Shown: positions 40,081 through 49,267 of the stretch, piece by piece
Position numbering within the stretch: the first letter of the stretch is position 1
Layout of the letters: each line of letters opens with the position of its first letter
Assembly (NCBI RefSeq): GCF_902705885.1
Contig: NZ_CACSIP010000027.1
Location: 1 to 58,051, forward strand
Length of the DNA stretch: 58,051 nt
Direction: 5' to 3'
Source: Mycolicibacterium austroafricanum
GTDB lineage: Bacteria > Actinomycetota > Actinomycetes > Mycobacteriales > Mycobacteriaceae
Position numbers and translations under genes: made by a program
Notes under the pieces: model-generated
Databases searched by the model: none
What the model was told of the DNA's origin: nothing
The model's input: the letters and a program-made list of their open reading frames with translations, nothing else

Positions 40081-41631
40081 TCAGGCGCTGCTGGCGGGCT
40101 CTTTGTCCTTGCCGGTGGCGGGGTCGTAGTTCTCCCAGAACGTCGCGTTCTTGATGTCCAGGGCCGTCGGGTCGAACATCGGGTCCAGGCCCAGCTTCTT
40201 CTGCTTCTCGTAGTCCCACAGCGCCTTGTAGGCGGGCTGCTGCAGGATGATGATGCCGATGATGTTGAGCCATGCCATCAGGCCGACGCCGATGTCGCCC
40301 AGCGTCCACGCGTCCGACGCGGTGGACACCGCGCCGATGGTCACCGACACCAGGATCAGCGCCTGCAGCATCATCGTGGTGTTCGAGCCGACGGTGCCGC
40401 GGAGGTAGGGGACGTTGACGGTGTTGGTCTTGCCCAGCAGGAAACGCAGGTTCGTCTCGGCCATGTAGTAGTAGGCGATGATCGTGGTGATGCAGAAGAA
40501 CGCCAGCGAGATGGCGATGAAGCTGGACCCGGCACCGCTCCACAGGGTGTCGAAGCCGGTCTGCGCGAACGTCGGGCCGACCTCGGCGTCGGCCGGCAGG
40601 ATCGAGCCGCCCTCGCGGATGACCGCGCCGTCGGAGCTCTCGCCCTCGAACACCCGGTAGGCCCCGGTGGACAGGATCAGGAATCCGGTGGCCGTGCAGA
40701 TGAACAGCGTGTCGATGTACACGGCGAAGGCCTGAACCAGGCCCTGTTTGGCCGGATGCGACACCTCGGCGGCAGCCGCGGCGTGCGGACCGGTGCCCTG
40801 GCCGGCCTCGTTGGAGTAGATGCCACGCTTGACGCCCCACATCACCGCGGAGCCGAGGATCGCCCCGAACGCCGAGTCGAGCCCGAATGCGCTGGAGAAG
40901 ATCAGCGAGATAACTCCGGGGATCTCACCGGCGTTGAGCGCCACGATGATCAGCGCCAGGACGATGTAGACGATGGCCATGAACGGCACCACGACCGAAG
41001 CGAACGTCGCGATCCGCTTGACCCCGCCGATGATCACGAAGGCCAGCACGATCACGGTGCCCACGGCCACCCACCACTTGGACCAGCCCCAGGCGGAGTT
41101 CATCGCCGAGGCCATCGAGTTGGACTGCACGCTGGGCAGCAGCAGGCCCATTGCCAGGATGGTGACCGCCGCGAAGACGTAGCCGTAGATCTTCATCGCG
41201 GGCGCCGCTGCGGTGTGGGCGAAGGCCCTACTCAAGTAGTAGGCAGGGCCGCCGCGGTACTCGCCGGTGAGCGGGTCGCGGGTCTTGTAGATCTGGCCCA
41301 GCGTGCACTCGACGAACGACGTCGATGCCCCGAGGAAGGCGACGGTCCACATCCAGAACAGGGCGCCCGGACCGCCGAACGCGATCGCCGTCGCCACCCC
41401 GGCGATGTTGCCGGTACCCACGCGGCCGGCCAGTGAGATGGTCAGCGCCTGGAAGCTCGAGATACCCGAAGGCGACTTCTCGCCCTTGAACATCAGCCGG
41501 ATCATCTCGGGTACCTGACGGACCTGGACGAACCTGGATCGGATGGAGAAGTACACGCCTGCGGCTAGACACAGGTAGACCAGCGCGTTGCTCCATATGT
41601 AGCTGTTCACGGTGCTCAGGAAATCCGACAA
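40081..41631 (-). CDS. Sodium:alanine symporter family (AGCS/AlsT)
   Basis: A 516-residue transporter with about 11 transmembrane helices. The family signature GGPGALFWMWTVAFLGASTSFVE and the GRVGTGNIAGVATAI loop are clear, as is SNEAGQGTGPHAAAA. It imports alanine or glycine with Na+. The translation starts with TTG at 41629-41631. It converges with the TB22.2 gene. This gene is not in the M. tuberculosis order as I remember it. Confidence 0.93.
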   Translation of the reverse strand: MSDFLSTVNSYIWSNALVYLCLAAGVYFSIRSRFVQVRQVPEMIRLMFKGEKSPSGISSFQALTISLAGRVGTGNIAGVATAIAFGGPGALFWMWTVAFLGASTSFVECTLGQIYKTRDPLTGEYRGGPAYYLSRAFAHTAAAPAMKIYGYVFAAVTILAMGLLLPSVQSNSMASAMNSAWGWSKWWVAVGTVIVLAFVIIGGVKRIATFASVVVPFMAIVYIVLALIIVALNAGEIPGVISLIFSSAFGLDSAFGAILGSAVMWGVKRGIYSNEAGQGTGPHAAAAAEVSHPAKQGLVQAFAVYIDTLFICTATGFLILSTGAYRVFEGESSDGAVIREGGSILPADAEVGPTFAQTGFDTLWSGAGSSFIAISLAFFCITTIIAYYYMAETNLRFLLGKTNTVNVPYLRGTVGSNTTMMLQALILVSVTIGAVSTASDAWTLGDIGVGLMAWLNIIGIIILQQPAYKALWDYEKQKKLGLDPMFDPTALDIKNATFWENYDPATGKDKEPASSA

Positions 41632-41741
41632 GGTGGTGTCCCCTCTGGTGGCGGCATCCGGGTGATCGCAATGGATGATTGCACCGGCGAGGGCTGCAGG
41701 TGTTGCGAAATTGTGAACTGGTTGTTGCGGAGGTCGCGGGA

Positions 41742-43022
41742 TCAGGACGGCGCGAAACCGAAGACCCGGCCGTCACTGGTGGCGGTCACGATCCGCCCGT
41801 CCCGCCCGATCGACACCCCGACGGGCCATCCGGTGGCCCCGCGGAGGGGGTAGCTGTTCACCGTGCGGCCATCACCGAGGTCGAACACGACCAGGGCCAT
41901 CCCGTCGTCGCCGTCGCGTGCCACGGTGTAGCCGATCCCGGCGAGGCTGGACGTCGACAGCGGTGACGTGTCGTCCCGGCTCCACACCTCGTCGCCCTGG
42001 TCACCGGCATCGCGAAACGCCATGAGCCGGGCTCCCGGGCCGCCGCCGGCGACGATCAACCCGCCCGGGGTGACCGACGGTGGGGTCTGGGGCAGGTAGT
42101 TCAGCGGCACCGACCACTTCTCTGTGCCGTCGTCGCTGCTGAGCGCCCACAGCCGCTCGTCGCGACCATTGACGTAGACCGTCGACCCGTCCGCGGAGAA
42201 CACCGGGCTGGCCAATGGTCCGTCGGCGACAGCGTCGCTGGTCCACTCGCGGGTCAGCAGTGGGGTCTGACCCGGCCGGTACCGCAGACCGACCAGTACC
42301 GGCGCGTCGGCTCCCGGCTCCCACAACGTCAGCACGATGATGCCGGTCGCCTCGGAGAAGGCGGGTGCGGCGGCCACCGGGCACTCCGGGCGCGCCAGGC
42401 GGCAGTCGTCGAGACCGCGCTCGGAATCGGTGGGGTCGAGACCGGCGACCAGATCCAGCGAGTTGCCCGTGACGGTGCCCCGATGGGCGTCGAACACCAG
42501 CACCTGTCCGAGATGGGTTACCACCAGGAGATTTCCGGGCGACAGGATGCGGGTGGTCATCGGCATCCCGATCACCGGTTTGCGCCACCGGATCCATTGG
42601 GTGGTCGGAAACGACAACACCGCTCCGGGCTGACCGATGTAGACGTTGTCGAATCCGTCGAACATGGGGCTGGCGATGCCGCCGCCCTGGACCAGCCTGG
42701 TGCACCAGCGCTGCCGCGCCTGGTTGTCGGTCTCCCACACCATCAGCGAGCAACCCCCGGCGGTCTGGCCGTTGACGGCCAGGTACTCGCCGGACCCGAG
42801 CGCCGCTTGCGCGGCGAGCTCACCTTTGACCGAACGCGTCCACTCCAGACGCAGCGTGTCGGAGCCGTCGACGGGGGAGTAGCTGCTGTTGGCGGCGTCG
42901 GCGTACTGCGCGGCCCAGCCGGTCGCGGCGCGGGCCTGGACCCAGGAATCGGTGTTGCCGCAGCCGGTGAGCGCACCCGAGATCAGCGCCGTTGCGGCCA
43001 ACGCGAGGATTCGCCGGAGCAC
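41742..43022 (-). CDS. PQQ-like beta-propeller lipoprotein (Rv3035-like)
   Basis: A 426-residue lipoprotein. From the GTG at 43022 the signal is MLRRILALAATALISGALTG followed by the lipobox Cys at residue 21. The mature protein has repeated blades with W and GG turns (LEWTRSVKGELAAQAALG, KPVIGMPMTT, EKWSVPLN) typical of an eight-bladed PQQ/BamB-like propeller. AGAAGGGA upstream of 43022 is a ribosome binding site, so the upstream start is rejected. The function is unknown. Confidence 0.88.
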   Translation of the reverse strand: MLRRILALAATALISGALTGCGNTDSWVQARAATGWAAQYADAANSSYSPVDGSDTLRLEWTRSVKGELAAQAALGSGEYLAVNGQTAGGCSLMVWETDNQARQRWCTRLVQGGGIASPMFDGFDNVYIGQPGAVLSFPTTQWIRWRKPVIGMPMTTRILSPGNLLVVTHLGQVLVFDAHRGTVTGNSLDLVAGLDPTDSERGLDDCRLARPECPVAAAPAFSEATGIIVLTLWEPGADAPVLVGLRYRPGQTPLLTREWTSDAVADGPLASPVFSADGSTVYVNGRDERLWALSSDDGTEKWSVPLNYLPQTPPSVTPGGLIVAGGGPGARLMAFRDAGDQGDEVWSRDDTSPLSTSSLAGIGYTVARDGDDGMALVVFDLGDGRTVNSYPLRGATGWPVGVSIGRDGRIVTATSDGRVFGFAPS

Positions 43023-43114
43023 TGGATCCCTTCTGAATCTTCGGAGCGGCCTGCCGCGTCCGGGTGTTGTTCGAGCCCAGGTGAGGGTAACCGTTCGACC
43101 CCACCGTGCTCGCG

Positions 43115-43120
43115 TAGGCT
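43115..43120 (+). promoter_or_regulatory. -10 box TAGGCT, leaderless acyltransferase gene
   Basis: TAGGCT ends 8 nt before the ATG at 43129; TTCGAC at 43094-43099 is a possible -35 with a short 15-bp spacer. Confidence 0.45.
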
Positions 43121-43128
43121 TTCCGGCC

Positions 43129-43866
43129 ATGACGACGATGTGGGGTGCGCCGCTGCATAAGCGCTGGCGAGGCTCCCGACTGCGGGATCCGCGTCAAGCC
43201 GACTTCCTCACCGTGGCATCGCTGAAATGGATGCTGGCCAACCGCGCCTACACCCCGTGGTATCTGGTCCGGTACTGGCGGCTGCTGCGGTTCAAGCTCG
43301 CCAACCCGCACATCATCACCCGGGGCATGGTGTTCATCGGCAAGGACGTGGAGATCCAGGCGGCTCCCGAGTTGTCCGAGATGGAGATCGGCCGTTGGGT
43401 GCACATCGGGGACAAGAACACCATCCGCTGCCATGAAGGGTCGCTGCGCATCGGCGACAAGGTGGTGCTCGGGCGCGACAACGTGATCAACACCTACCTC
43501 GACATCGAGTTGGGCGACTCGGTGCTGATGGCCGACTGGTGCTACGTGTGCGACTTCGACCACCGGATGGACAGCATCGAGCTGCCGATCAAGGACCAGG
43601 GCATCGTCAAGAGCCCGGTGCGGATCGGCCCGGACACCTGGGTCGCGGCCAAGGTGACGGTGTTGCGGGGGACCAGCGTCGGCCGGGGGTGCGTGCTCGG
43701 CTCCCACGCCGTGGTCAAGGGCGACATCCCGGACTTCTCCATCGCGGTGGGGGCACCGGCCAAGGTGGTCAAGAACCGCAAGCTGTCGTGGGAGACGTCG
43801 GCGGCGCAGCGGGCCGAGTTGGCGGCGGCGCTGGCCGACATCGAACGCAAGAAGTCCGCCCGCTGA
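43129..43866 (+). CDS. Left-handed beta-helix acyltransferase (Rv3034c-like)
   Basis: A 245-residue hexapeptide-repeat transferase. Turns such as IGRWVHIGDKNTIRCHEGSLRIGDKVVLGRDN and IGPDTWVAAKVTVLRGTSVGRGCVLGSHAVVKGDI follow the [LIV]-G-x4 pattern, with the catalytic histidine region near CYVCDFDH. By family, it transfers acetyl or a longer acyl group to a sugar. Its place next to the methylglucose polysaccharide operon makes that polysaccharide a candidate, but this is inferred from location. The 56-bp gap to zwf shows no terminator. Confidence 0.9.
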   Translation: MTTMWGAPLHKRWRGSRLRDPRQADFLTVASLKWMLANRAYTPWYLVRYWRLLRFKLANPHIITRGMVFIGKDVEIQAAPELSEMEIGRWVHIGDKNTIRCHEGSLRIGDKVVLGRDNVINTYLDIELGDSVLMADWCYVCDFDHRMDSIELPIKDQGIVKSPVRIGPDTWVAAKVTVLRGTSVGRGCVLGSHAVVKGDIPDFSIAVGAPAKVVKNRKLSWETSAAQRAELAAALADIERKKSAR

Positions 43867-43922
43867 CGGCGGAACCCGCCCAAGCGCTGCGTCCGCGCGA
43901 CGTAGGTGACAGCATTCCGAAG

Positions 43923-45425
43923 GTGACCAACGGGACTTCGCACAACATCTCTTACCCCGCTCCAGGCGCCCACCCGTTCCGCAGGGACGAGGCGAAGTTG
44001 GCGTCGTTTGTCATCGTGCTGTTCGGCGCCACCGGTGACCTGGCGCGCCGCAAGCTGTTGCCGGGCCTCGCCCATCTGGAGCAGTCCGATCTGACCCCCG
44101 ACATCCGGCTGATCGGCACGTCGCTCGAGGAGTACACCGACGAGGACTTCCGCGAGCTCGCCCGGGAGGCCATCGACTCGTTCGGCAACCACCCGTTCTC
44201 CGAGGAGGAATGGGACCAGTTCGCCGCGAAGGTGTCCTACATCCCGCAGTCGGCGGGGCCGGAAGCGCTCGCGGCGGCCGTTGCCGGCAGGGAGGCCGAG
44301 CTCGGTGCGGGGGTGCAGCGTCTGCACTACCTGTCCGTCCCTCCGAAGGCCGCTGAGTCGGTGATCACGATGCTCAAGGAGGCCGACCTGGTCGACCGGT
44401 CCCGGGTGGTGATGGAGAAGCCGTTCGGCACCGATCTCGAGAGCGCGGTGGAGCTCAACAAGTTCGTGCACGAGACGTTCGGGGAGACGCAGATCTTCCG
44501 CATCGACCACTTCCTGGGCAAGGAGGCCGCACAGAACATCCTGGCGTTCCGGTTTGCCAACGGTCTGTTCGAACCGATCTGGAACCGCAACTTCATCGAC
44601 CACATCCAGATCGACATACCGGAGACGCTGGGCCTGGATCAGCGGGCCGACTTCTACGAGAGCACAGGCGCCTACAAGGACATGGTGGTCACCCATCTGT
44701 TCCAGGTGATGGCCTTCGTCGTGATGGAACCGCCGACCGCGCTGGAGCCGCGCGCCATCGGCGAGGAGAAGAACAAGGTCTTCCGGTCGATGCTGCCGGT
44801 GGAGCCCGCCTGCGTGGTGCGCGGGCAGTACTCGGGCTACCGCGAAGAGCAGGGGGTGGCACGGGACTCGGACACCGAGACGTTCATCGCGCTGAAGGTC
44901 GGCATCGACAACTGGCGTTGGGCGGGGGTACCGGTGTACCTGCGCACCGGCAAGCGGATGGCGGAGGGGCAACGGATCGTCTCGATCGCGTTCAAAGAGG
45001 CTCCGCGGACGATGTTTCCGCCCGGGTCCGGTGTCGGCTCCCAGGGGCCCGACCATCTCACCTTCGACCTGGCCGACTCGTCGAAGATCTCATTGTCGTT
45101 CTACGGTAAGCGGCCGGGCCCGGGCATGAAGCTCGAGAAGCTCTCGATGCAGTTCTCCACCCAGGAGACCGAATACAGCGACGATGTCCTGGAGGCCTAC
45201 GAGCGTTTGATCCTCGACGCGATGCGCGGAGATCACACCCTGTTCACGACCGCCGAGGGCATCGAGTCGTTGTGGGAACGCTCCGCGCAACTGCTCGCCG
45301 ACCCTCCACCGGCCAAGATGTATCAGCAGGGGACGTGGGGGCCCAACGCGATTCACCAACTGATCGCGCCCAACAGCTGGCGGCTGCCGTTCGAACGAGG
45401 TTGGCGTGACAAGAAGACACCCTGA
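43923..45425 (+). CDS. zwf: Glucose-6-phosphate dehydrogenase (additional zwf)
   Basis: A 500-residue enzyme that oxidises glucose-6-phosphate to the lactone with NADP (or NAD/F420-independent cofactor). The nucleotide loop is GATGDLA (35-41), EKPFG is at 165-169, the active-site signature RIDHFLGK is at 193-200, and the following FYESTGAYKDMVVTH holds the catalytic histidine. The GTG at 43923 gives the shortest N-terminus with a standard Rossmann lead. In M. tuberculosis zwf genes lie elsewhere, so this is an extra copy or a relocated one. Confidence 0.93.
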   Translation: MTNGTSHNISYPAPGAHPFRRDEAKLASFVIVLFGATGDLARRKLLPGLAHLEQSDLTPDIRLIGTSLEEYTDEDFRELAREAIDSFGNHPFSEEEWDQFAAKVSYIPQSAGPEALAAAVAGREAELGAGVQRLHYLSVPPKAAESVITMLKEADLVDRSRVVMEKPFGTDLESAVELNKFVHETFGETQIFRIDHFLGKEAAQNILAFRFANGLFEPIWNRNFIDHIQIDIPETLGLDQRADFYESTGAYKDMVVTHLFQVMAFVVMEPPTALEPRAIGEEKNKVFRSMLPVEPACVVRGQYSGYREEQGVARDSDTETFIALKVGIDNWRWAGVPVYLRTGKRMAEGQRIVSIAFKEAPRTMFPPGSGVGSQGPDHLTFDLADSSKISLSFYGKRPGPGMKLEKLSMQFSTQETEYSDDVLEAYERLILDAMRGDHTLFTTAEGIESLWERSAQLLADPPPAKMYQQGTWGPNAIHQLIAPNSWRLPFERGWRDKKTP

Positions 45426-45428
45426 CGC

Positions 45429-46661
45429 TCACCGGTTGGGCAGCGGCCGCTCGACGATTGGCCTGCGCCGGTGTGGTTGGCGTTCAACGCGTTTGGCGGC
45501 CAGATAGACCTGCGAGGTCTCGGCGGCGACGGTCTGCCAGGCGAAGTCGGAGGTGAGCCGTTCGCGTGCCGCCCTGGCCCGTTGCTGAGCGGAGGCCGGC
45601 GAGTCGAGGACCAGCCGGACCGCCGCGGACAGTGCGGCCACGTCGCTGGGCGGGTACGACAGTCCGGTCTGGCCGTCGATCACTGCCTCGCCGAGCCCAC
45701 CCGCATTGGACGTCACCAGGGGAGCGCCGGCTGCGGCGGCCTCGAGAGCAACGATGCCGAACGGTTCGTAATGCGACGGCAGCACGGCGGCATCGGCGCG
45801 GTGCAGCAACCTCAGCAGTTGCGAATGGTCAACGCGGCCGACAAAATTCGTAGCTTTGAGGACCCGGTGCTTGCGGGCCTGTGCCTTGAGGAACTCGAGC
45901 TGGGTGCCGTCTCCGGCGATGGTGAGGGTGGTTCCGGGATGCGTGCGGCGGATCCGGGGCAGGGCGGCGATCGCGTCGTGCACCCCTTTCTCATATTCGA
46001 GGCGGCCGAAGTACAGCAGCTGGGCGGGCCCCTGGTGGCGACGACGCAGCGCGAACGGCCAGCCGTCGGTGTCGATCCCGTTCCGGATGACCGAGATCTC
46101 GGCGAGTTCCGGTCCGAACAGCGTGCTGATCTCATCGCGCATCGACGCCGAACACGTGATGAGCGAGTCGGATTCACGCACCAGCCAGGACTCCAGGGCG
46201 TGGACCTGGCGGCTGACCGCCCCCGAGACCCAGCCCGAGTGTCGGCCTGCCTCGGTGGCGTGGATGGTGGAAACCAAAGGTACGTCGAAGAATTGGGCCA
46301 GGGTGACGGCGGGGTGTGCGACCAGCCAGTCGTGGGCGTGGACCACATCCGGGCGCCAGTCGGTCAGGCCGAGACCGGCGCGCACCATGGCATGGCCCAT
46401 GGCGAGGGTCCACGCCATCATGTCCGCGCCGAAGGTGAACTCGTGGGGGTCCTCTGCGGCGGCGATCACCCGCACACCTTCGGTGACTTCGTCGGTGGAC
46501 GGGTGGGTGTGCGGGTCGGTGCCGGTCGGCCTGCGGCTGAGCACGACGACGTCGTGGCCTGCCAGCGCCAGCTCGGTGGCCAGATGGTGCACATGGCGAC
46601 CGAGGCCGCCGATGACCACCGGCGGGTACTCCCAGGACAGCAGCAGGATCTTCATCTTCAT
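45429..46661 (-). CDS. Alpha-(1,4)-glucosyltransferase for methylglucose lipopolysaccharide (Rv3032-like)
   Basis: A 410-residue GT4 enzyme matching M. tuberculosis Rv3032. MKMKILLLSWEYPPVVIGGLGRH starts the N-lobe, VHAHDWLVAHPA and ASMRDEISTLF follow, and the GT-B C-lobe has YFGRLEYEKGVHDAI and SHYEPFGIVALEAAAAG with the E-x7-E motif. It elongates the glucan chain of methylglucose lipopolysaccharide and contributes to glycogen. The start at 46661 overlaps the upstream branching-enzyme stop as ATGA. It converges with zwf with a 3-bp gap. Confidence 0.93.
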   Translation of the reverse strand: MKMKILLLSWEYPPVVIGGLGRHVHHLATELALAGHDVVVLSRRPTGTDPHTHPSTDEVTEGVRVIAAAEDPHEFTFGADMMAWTLAMGHAMVRAGLGLTDWRPDVVHAHDWLVAHPAVTLAQFFDVPLVSTIHATEAGRHSGWVSGAVSRQVHALESWLVRESDSLITCSASMRDEISTLFGPELAEISVIRNGIDTDGWPFALRRRHQGPAQLLYFGRLEYEKGVHDAIAALPRIRRTHPGTTLTIAGDGTQLEFLKAQARKHRVLKATNFVGRVDHSQLLRLLHRADAAVLPSHYEPFGIVALEAAAAGAPLVTSNAGGLGEAVIDGQTGLSYPPSDVAALSAAVRLVLDSPASAQQRARAARERLTSDFAWQTVAAETSQVYLAAKRVERQPHRRRPIVERPLPNR

Positions 46662-48256
46662 GTGCTCGGCAGTCTCCGCGCGTCGAGCGCTCCGAACAAC
46701 CCGTCGGCGCGGTTCCATCCCTCGGCCAGGCGCTGTGCGTGCTCTGCACGGCCGGAGGCGAGCGCGCCGGCGATCTCGCGGGTGGCGTGCGCGTGCAGGT
46801 GTGCGCGGTAGCGGGCGTACTCGGCGGCCGAGTCCTTGCTGACCATGAACGGCCAGTCGCTGGACACCGTGAGCAGCGTCTCCCGCAGTATCTGGTCGGC
46901 GACGAACATCCTCGGTGTCGGAGCGCCCAGCGATCCCCGAGATCCCGACTGGGTGAGCACCTTGTCCACGGTGCTCAGTGCAGTGTCGACGACCTCGCTG
47001 TTGAGCTGCACCAGATCGGCCACCTTCTCACCGGACCACACCTGCCAGTCCTTGCCCGAGCCCCATGAGCTCGGCGGCAGGTCGACCGGGCCCCCGACGT
47101 AGCCATCGGAGACTGCGTCCGCCAGCGTGCCCACCCGGACACCGGCGGCGGGCAGCGCCCGCAGCACCCGTTCGAGCCAGGTCGGGCCCTCGTACCACCA
47201 GTGCCCGAACAGTTCGGTGTCGAAGGCGGCGATGACGTGGGCGGGCCTGCCGATCCGCGCGCTCTCGGCGGTCAGCCGCCGCCGCACGGTGTCGACGAAA
47301 TCGGTCACGTGAACGTCCACCGCGGCGTCGGCGCGCCGTGGGTCGTAGGGCGCCTTGGCGTCCGAGGGGACGCTGCGTCCTGTCACCCGCGCGGGCTTGA
47401 GCCCGGTGACGTGGTCATAGGTGTGGAAATCGCGGTAGGCCGGGTGACCGGGATAGCCGGATTTCGGTGACCAGACGCGGTAGCTGACCGCCAGATCGCG
47501 CCCGAACGCCACGACGTCGGATGCGGCGACCGGCCGGCCCAGCGAGGTGTCTCCGTGCAGAGACGGCCCGTCGACCATGAAGTGGCCGACGCCCGCGGCG
47601 GCGTAGTCGACCTCCATACCGGGGGCGTACGCGCACTCCGGTGCCCAGATGCCCGCCGGGGTGTGGGCGAATCGCTGGCCTGCGTCCGCGAGCCCCTCGC
47701 GGAGCGCGAACTCGCGCAGCCGGGGATTGAGCAACGGCTGGAACGGATGAGCCAGCGGTCCGCCGAGAAGCTCGATCACCTCGCCGTCGAGCAGCTCGCG
47801 GAACACCGGGCTGGCGCCGTGGCGCCACAGCGTGTCGAACTCCGAGAGCTCCCGATCCGCCTCGGCGTACTCCCGAGACCCGAACTGCCGCAGGGCTTCC
47901 GGTGTGGACGCCGGTGACGAGGCCGGTGACGCCCGGAGGGTCGCCGCCTCGAGGGCGCGCAGTTGCCAGTTGGCCAGCCAGTGGTGCATACCCTGCAGGC
48001 AGTAGGGGTCGTCGAGCTGTGCGGCCACCACCGGGGTGATGCCGAGCGTGACCAGGTGCCTGCGGTTCTCGGCCGCGAGGGTACGCAGCACCCGCACCAG
48101 CGGAAGGTAGGCCGCCGACCACGACTGGTAGAGCCATTCCTCGCCGACCGGCCACCGTCCGTGATGAGCCAGCCAGGGCAGGTGCGTGTGCAGAACCAGG
48201 GTGAACAGCCCGGGCACCGGGGTCGCGTCGGCCGGTCCGGGGTCGACCTCCGTCAC
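46658..48256 (-). CDS. GH57 1,4-alpha-glucan branching enzyme (Rv3031-like)
   Basis: A 532-residue GH57 enzyme. The N-terminal (beta/alpha)7 barrel opens with FTLVLHTHLPWLAHHGRWP; the nucleophile Glu207 lies in GIWAPECAY and the acid/base Asp346 in AAFDTELFGHWW. It introduces alpha-1,6 branches into the methylglucose polysaccharide. It overlaps both its neighbours by 4 bp, forming the operon methyltransferase-branching enzyme-glucosyltransferase. Confidence 0.93.
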   Translation of the reverse strand: MTEVDPGPADATPVPGLFTLVLHTHLPWLAHHGRWPVGEEWLYQSWSAAYLPLVRVLRTLAAENRRHLVTLGITPVVAAQLDDPYCLQGMHHWLANWQLRALEAATLRASPASSPASTPEALRQFGSREYAEADRELSEFDTLWRHGASPVFRELLDGEVIELLGGPLAHPFQPLLNPRLREFALREGLADAGQRFAHTPAGIWAPECAYAPGMEVDYAAAGVGHFMVDGPSLHGDTSLGRPVAASDVVAFGRDLAVSYRVWSPKSGYPGHPAYRDFHTYDHVTGLKPARVTGRSVPSDAKAPYDPRRADAAVDVHVTDFVDTVRRRLTAESARIGRPAHVIAAFDTELFGHWWYEGPTWLERVLRALPAAGVRVGTLADAVSDGYVGGPVDLPPSSWGSGKDWQVWSGEKVADLVQLNSEVVDTALSTVDKVLTQSGSRGSLGAPTPRMFVADQILRETLLTVSSDWPFMVSKDSAAEYARYRAHLHAHATREIAGALASGRAEHAQRLAEGWNRADGLFGALDARRLPST

Positions 48257-49059
48257 GGACGCACCGCGATCGCGATGAGGTCGAGGCTGTCGTCGATGGC
48301 CCTGTCGTCGCGAGTTCCCGCTTCGACGATGTCGAAGTCGTCCGTGCTGACGGCCGCGACGTCAGCGAGCAGGTCGTCGGGCCACGGGGCGTCGGCCACT
48401 GCGCGCTCGATCTGCGCGTCGATGATGGACCCACCGTGGCGGGTGTCGAATTCGGCCAGCCGCGCGCCGTGAAAGACGCCGTACACCCCTTCGATCTCGA
48501 AGCCGGCCGACTCCAGCAGTTCGGTCAGCTCGGCGGCGTTGAGTTCGCGGGTGTGGAAGGGGTTGACCGGAGTGTCGCGACCGGGGGAGAAGGTGATGCG
48601 GTTGGGGGTGGAGATGAGCAGTACCCCGCCGGGGCGCAGCACCCGGTGACACTCGGCGACGAACTGTTCCTGGTCCCAGAGGTGTTCGATCACCTGGAAG
48701 TTGACCACCACATCCACGGACTCGGCGGGCAGTGGCAGTTCGGCGAGGTTGCCCTGGCGCATGTCGACGCGGGGATAGCGCGCGCGGACGTGGGCCACCG
48801 CCGAATCGTCGTAGTCGAGGCCGATCACGCGACGGGCGACGTCGGCGATCAGATCGGCGCCGTATCCCTCGCCGCAGCCCGCCTCCAGCACGTCGCGGTC
48901 GCAGCAACGCTCGACCAGCCGTCGATAGACCACCTCGTGGCGCCGAAACCAGTAGTTCTCCTCGGCCAGACCGGGCACGGTGCGCTCGCCGGTCAGCGGC
49001 ATGGGGGCGGCCGCCGGAGCCCTGCCAGGCTCTGTCGCCCCGGTAACAGATGCGCTCAT
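48253..49059 (-). CDS. SAM-dependent methyltransferase of the methylglucose polysaccharide operon (Rv3030-like)
   Basis: A 268-residue methyltransferase. The SAM loop is VLEAGCGEGYGADLI, followed by VIGLDYDDSAV, GNLAELPLPAESVD and FQVIEHLWD, then STPNRITFSPGRDTPVNPFHTREL, the long strand conserved in Rv3030. It is proposed to methylate glucose units of the polysaccharide. The ATG at 49059 follows a TAGCCT box (49068-49073, minus strand) by 8 nt, suggesting a leaderless start. It is divergent from etfB. Confidence 0.92.
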   Translation of the reverse strand: MSASVTGATEPGRAPAAAPMPLTGERTVPGLAEENYWFRRHEVVYRRLVERCCDRDVLEAGCGEGYGADLIADVARRVIGLDYDDSAVAHVRARYPRVDMRQGNLAELPLPAESVDVVVNFQVIEHLWDQEQFVAECHRVLRPGGVLLISTPNRITFSPGRDTPVNPFHTRELNAAELTELLESAGFEIEGVYGVFHGARLAEFDTRHGGSIIDAQIERAVADAPWPDDLLADVAAVSTDDFDIVEAGTRDDRAIDDSLDLIAIAVRP

Positions 49060-49167
49060 TGGAAGGCAGGCTAACCCGTAACCGTCCGGAGGCGAACAGT
49101 TCGTCGAACCCGCACTGTTCGCGGGGCCGACAGAGCACAAACTTCGACCAGCTATGGTGTTTCTGCG

Positions 49168-49204
49168 AACCACCAATAAGTTACTTGCGGGTAACATGGT
49201 GGTT
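49168..49204. promoter_or_regulatory. Nested palindrome upstream of etfBA
   Basis: GTTAC (49180-49184) and GTAAC (49191-49195) flank TTGCGG, inside outer arms AACCACC (49168-49174) and GGTGGTT (49198-49204). It lies 64 bp before etfB and may be an operator for a fatty-acid or redox regulator. Confidence 0.5.
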
Positions 49205-49267
49205 GTTGCTTCAAACGTGATATTGCGGGCCGGTCACCGGCCCCTTCGAGGAGGACGAACCAGAGTC

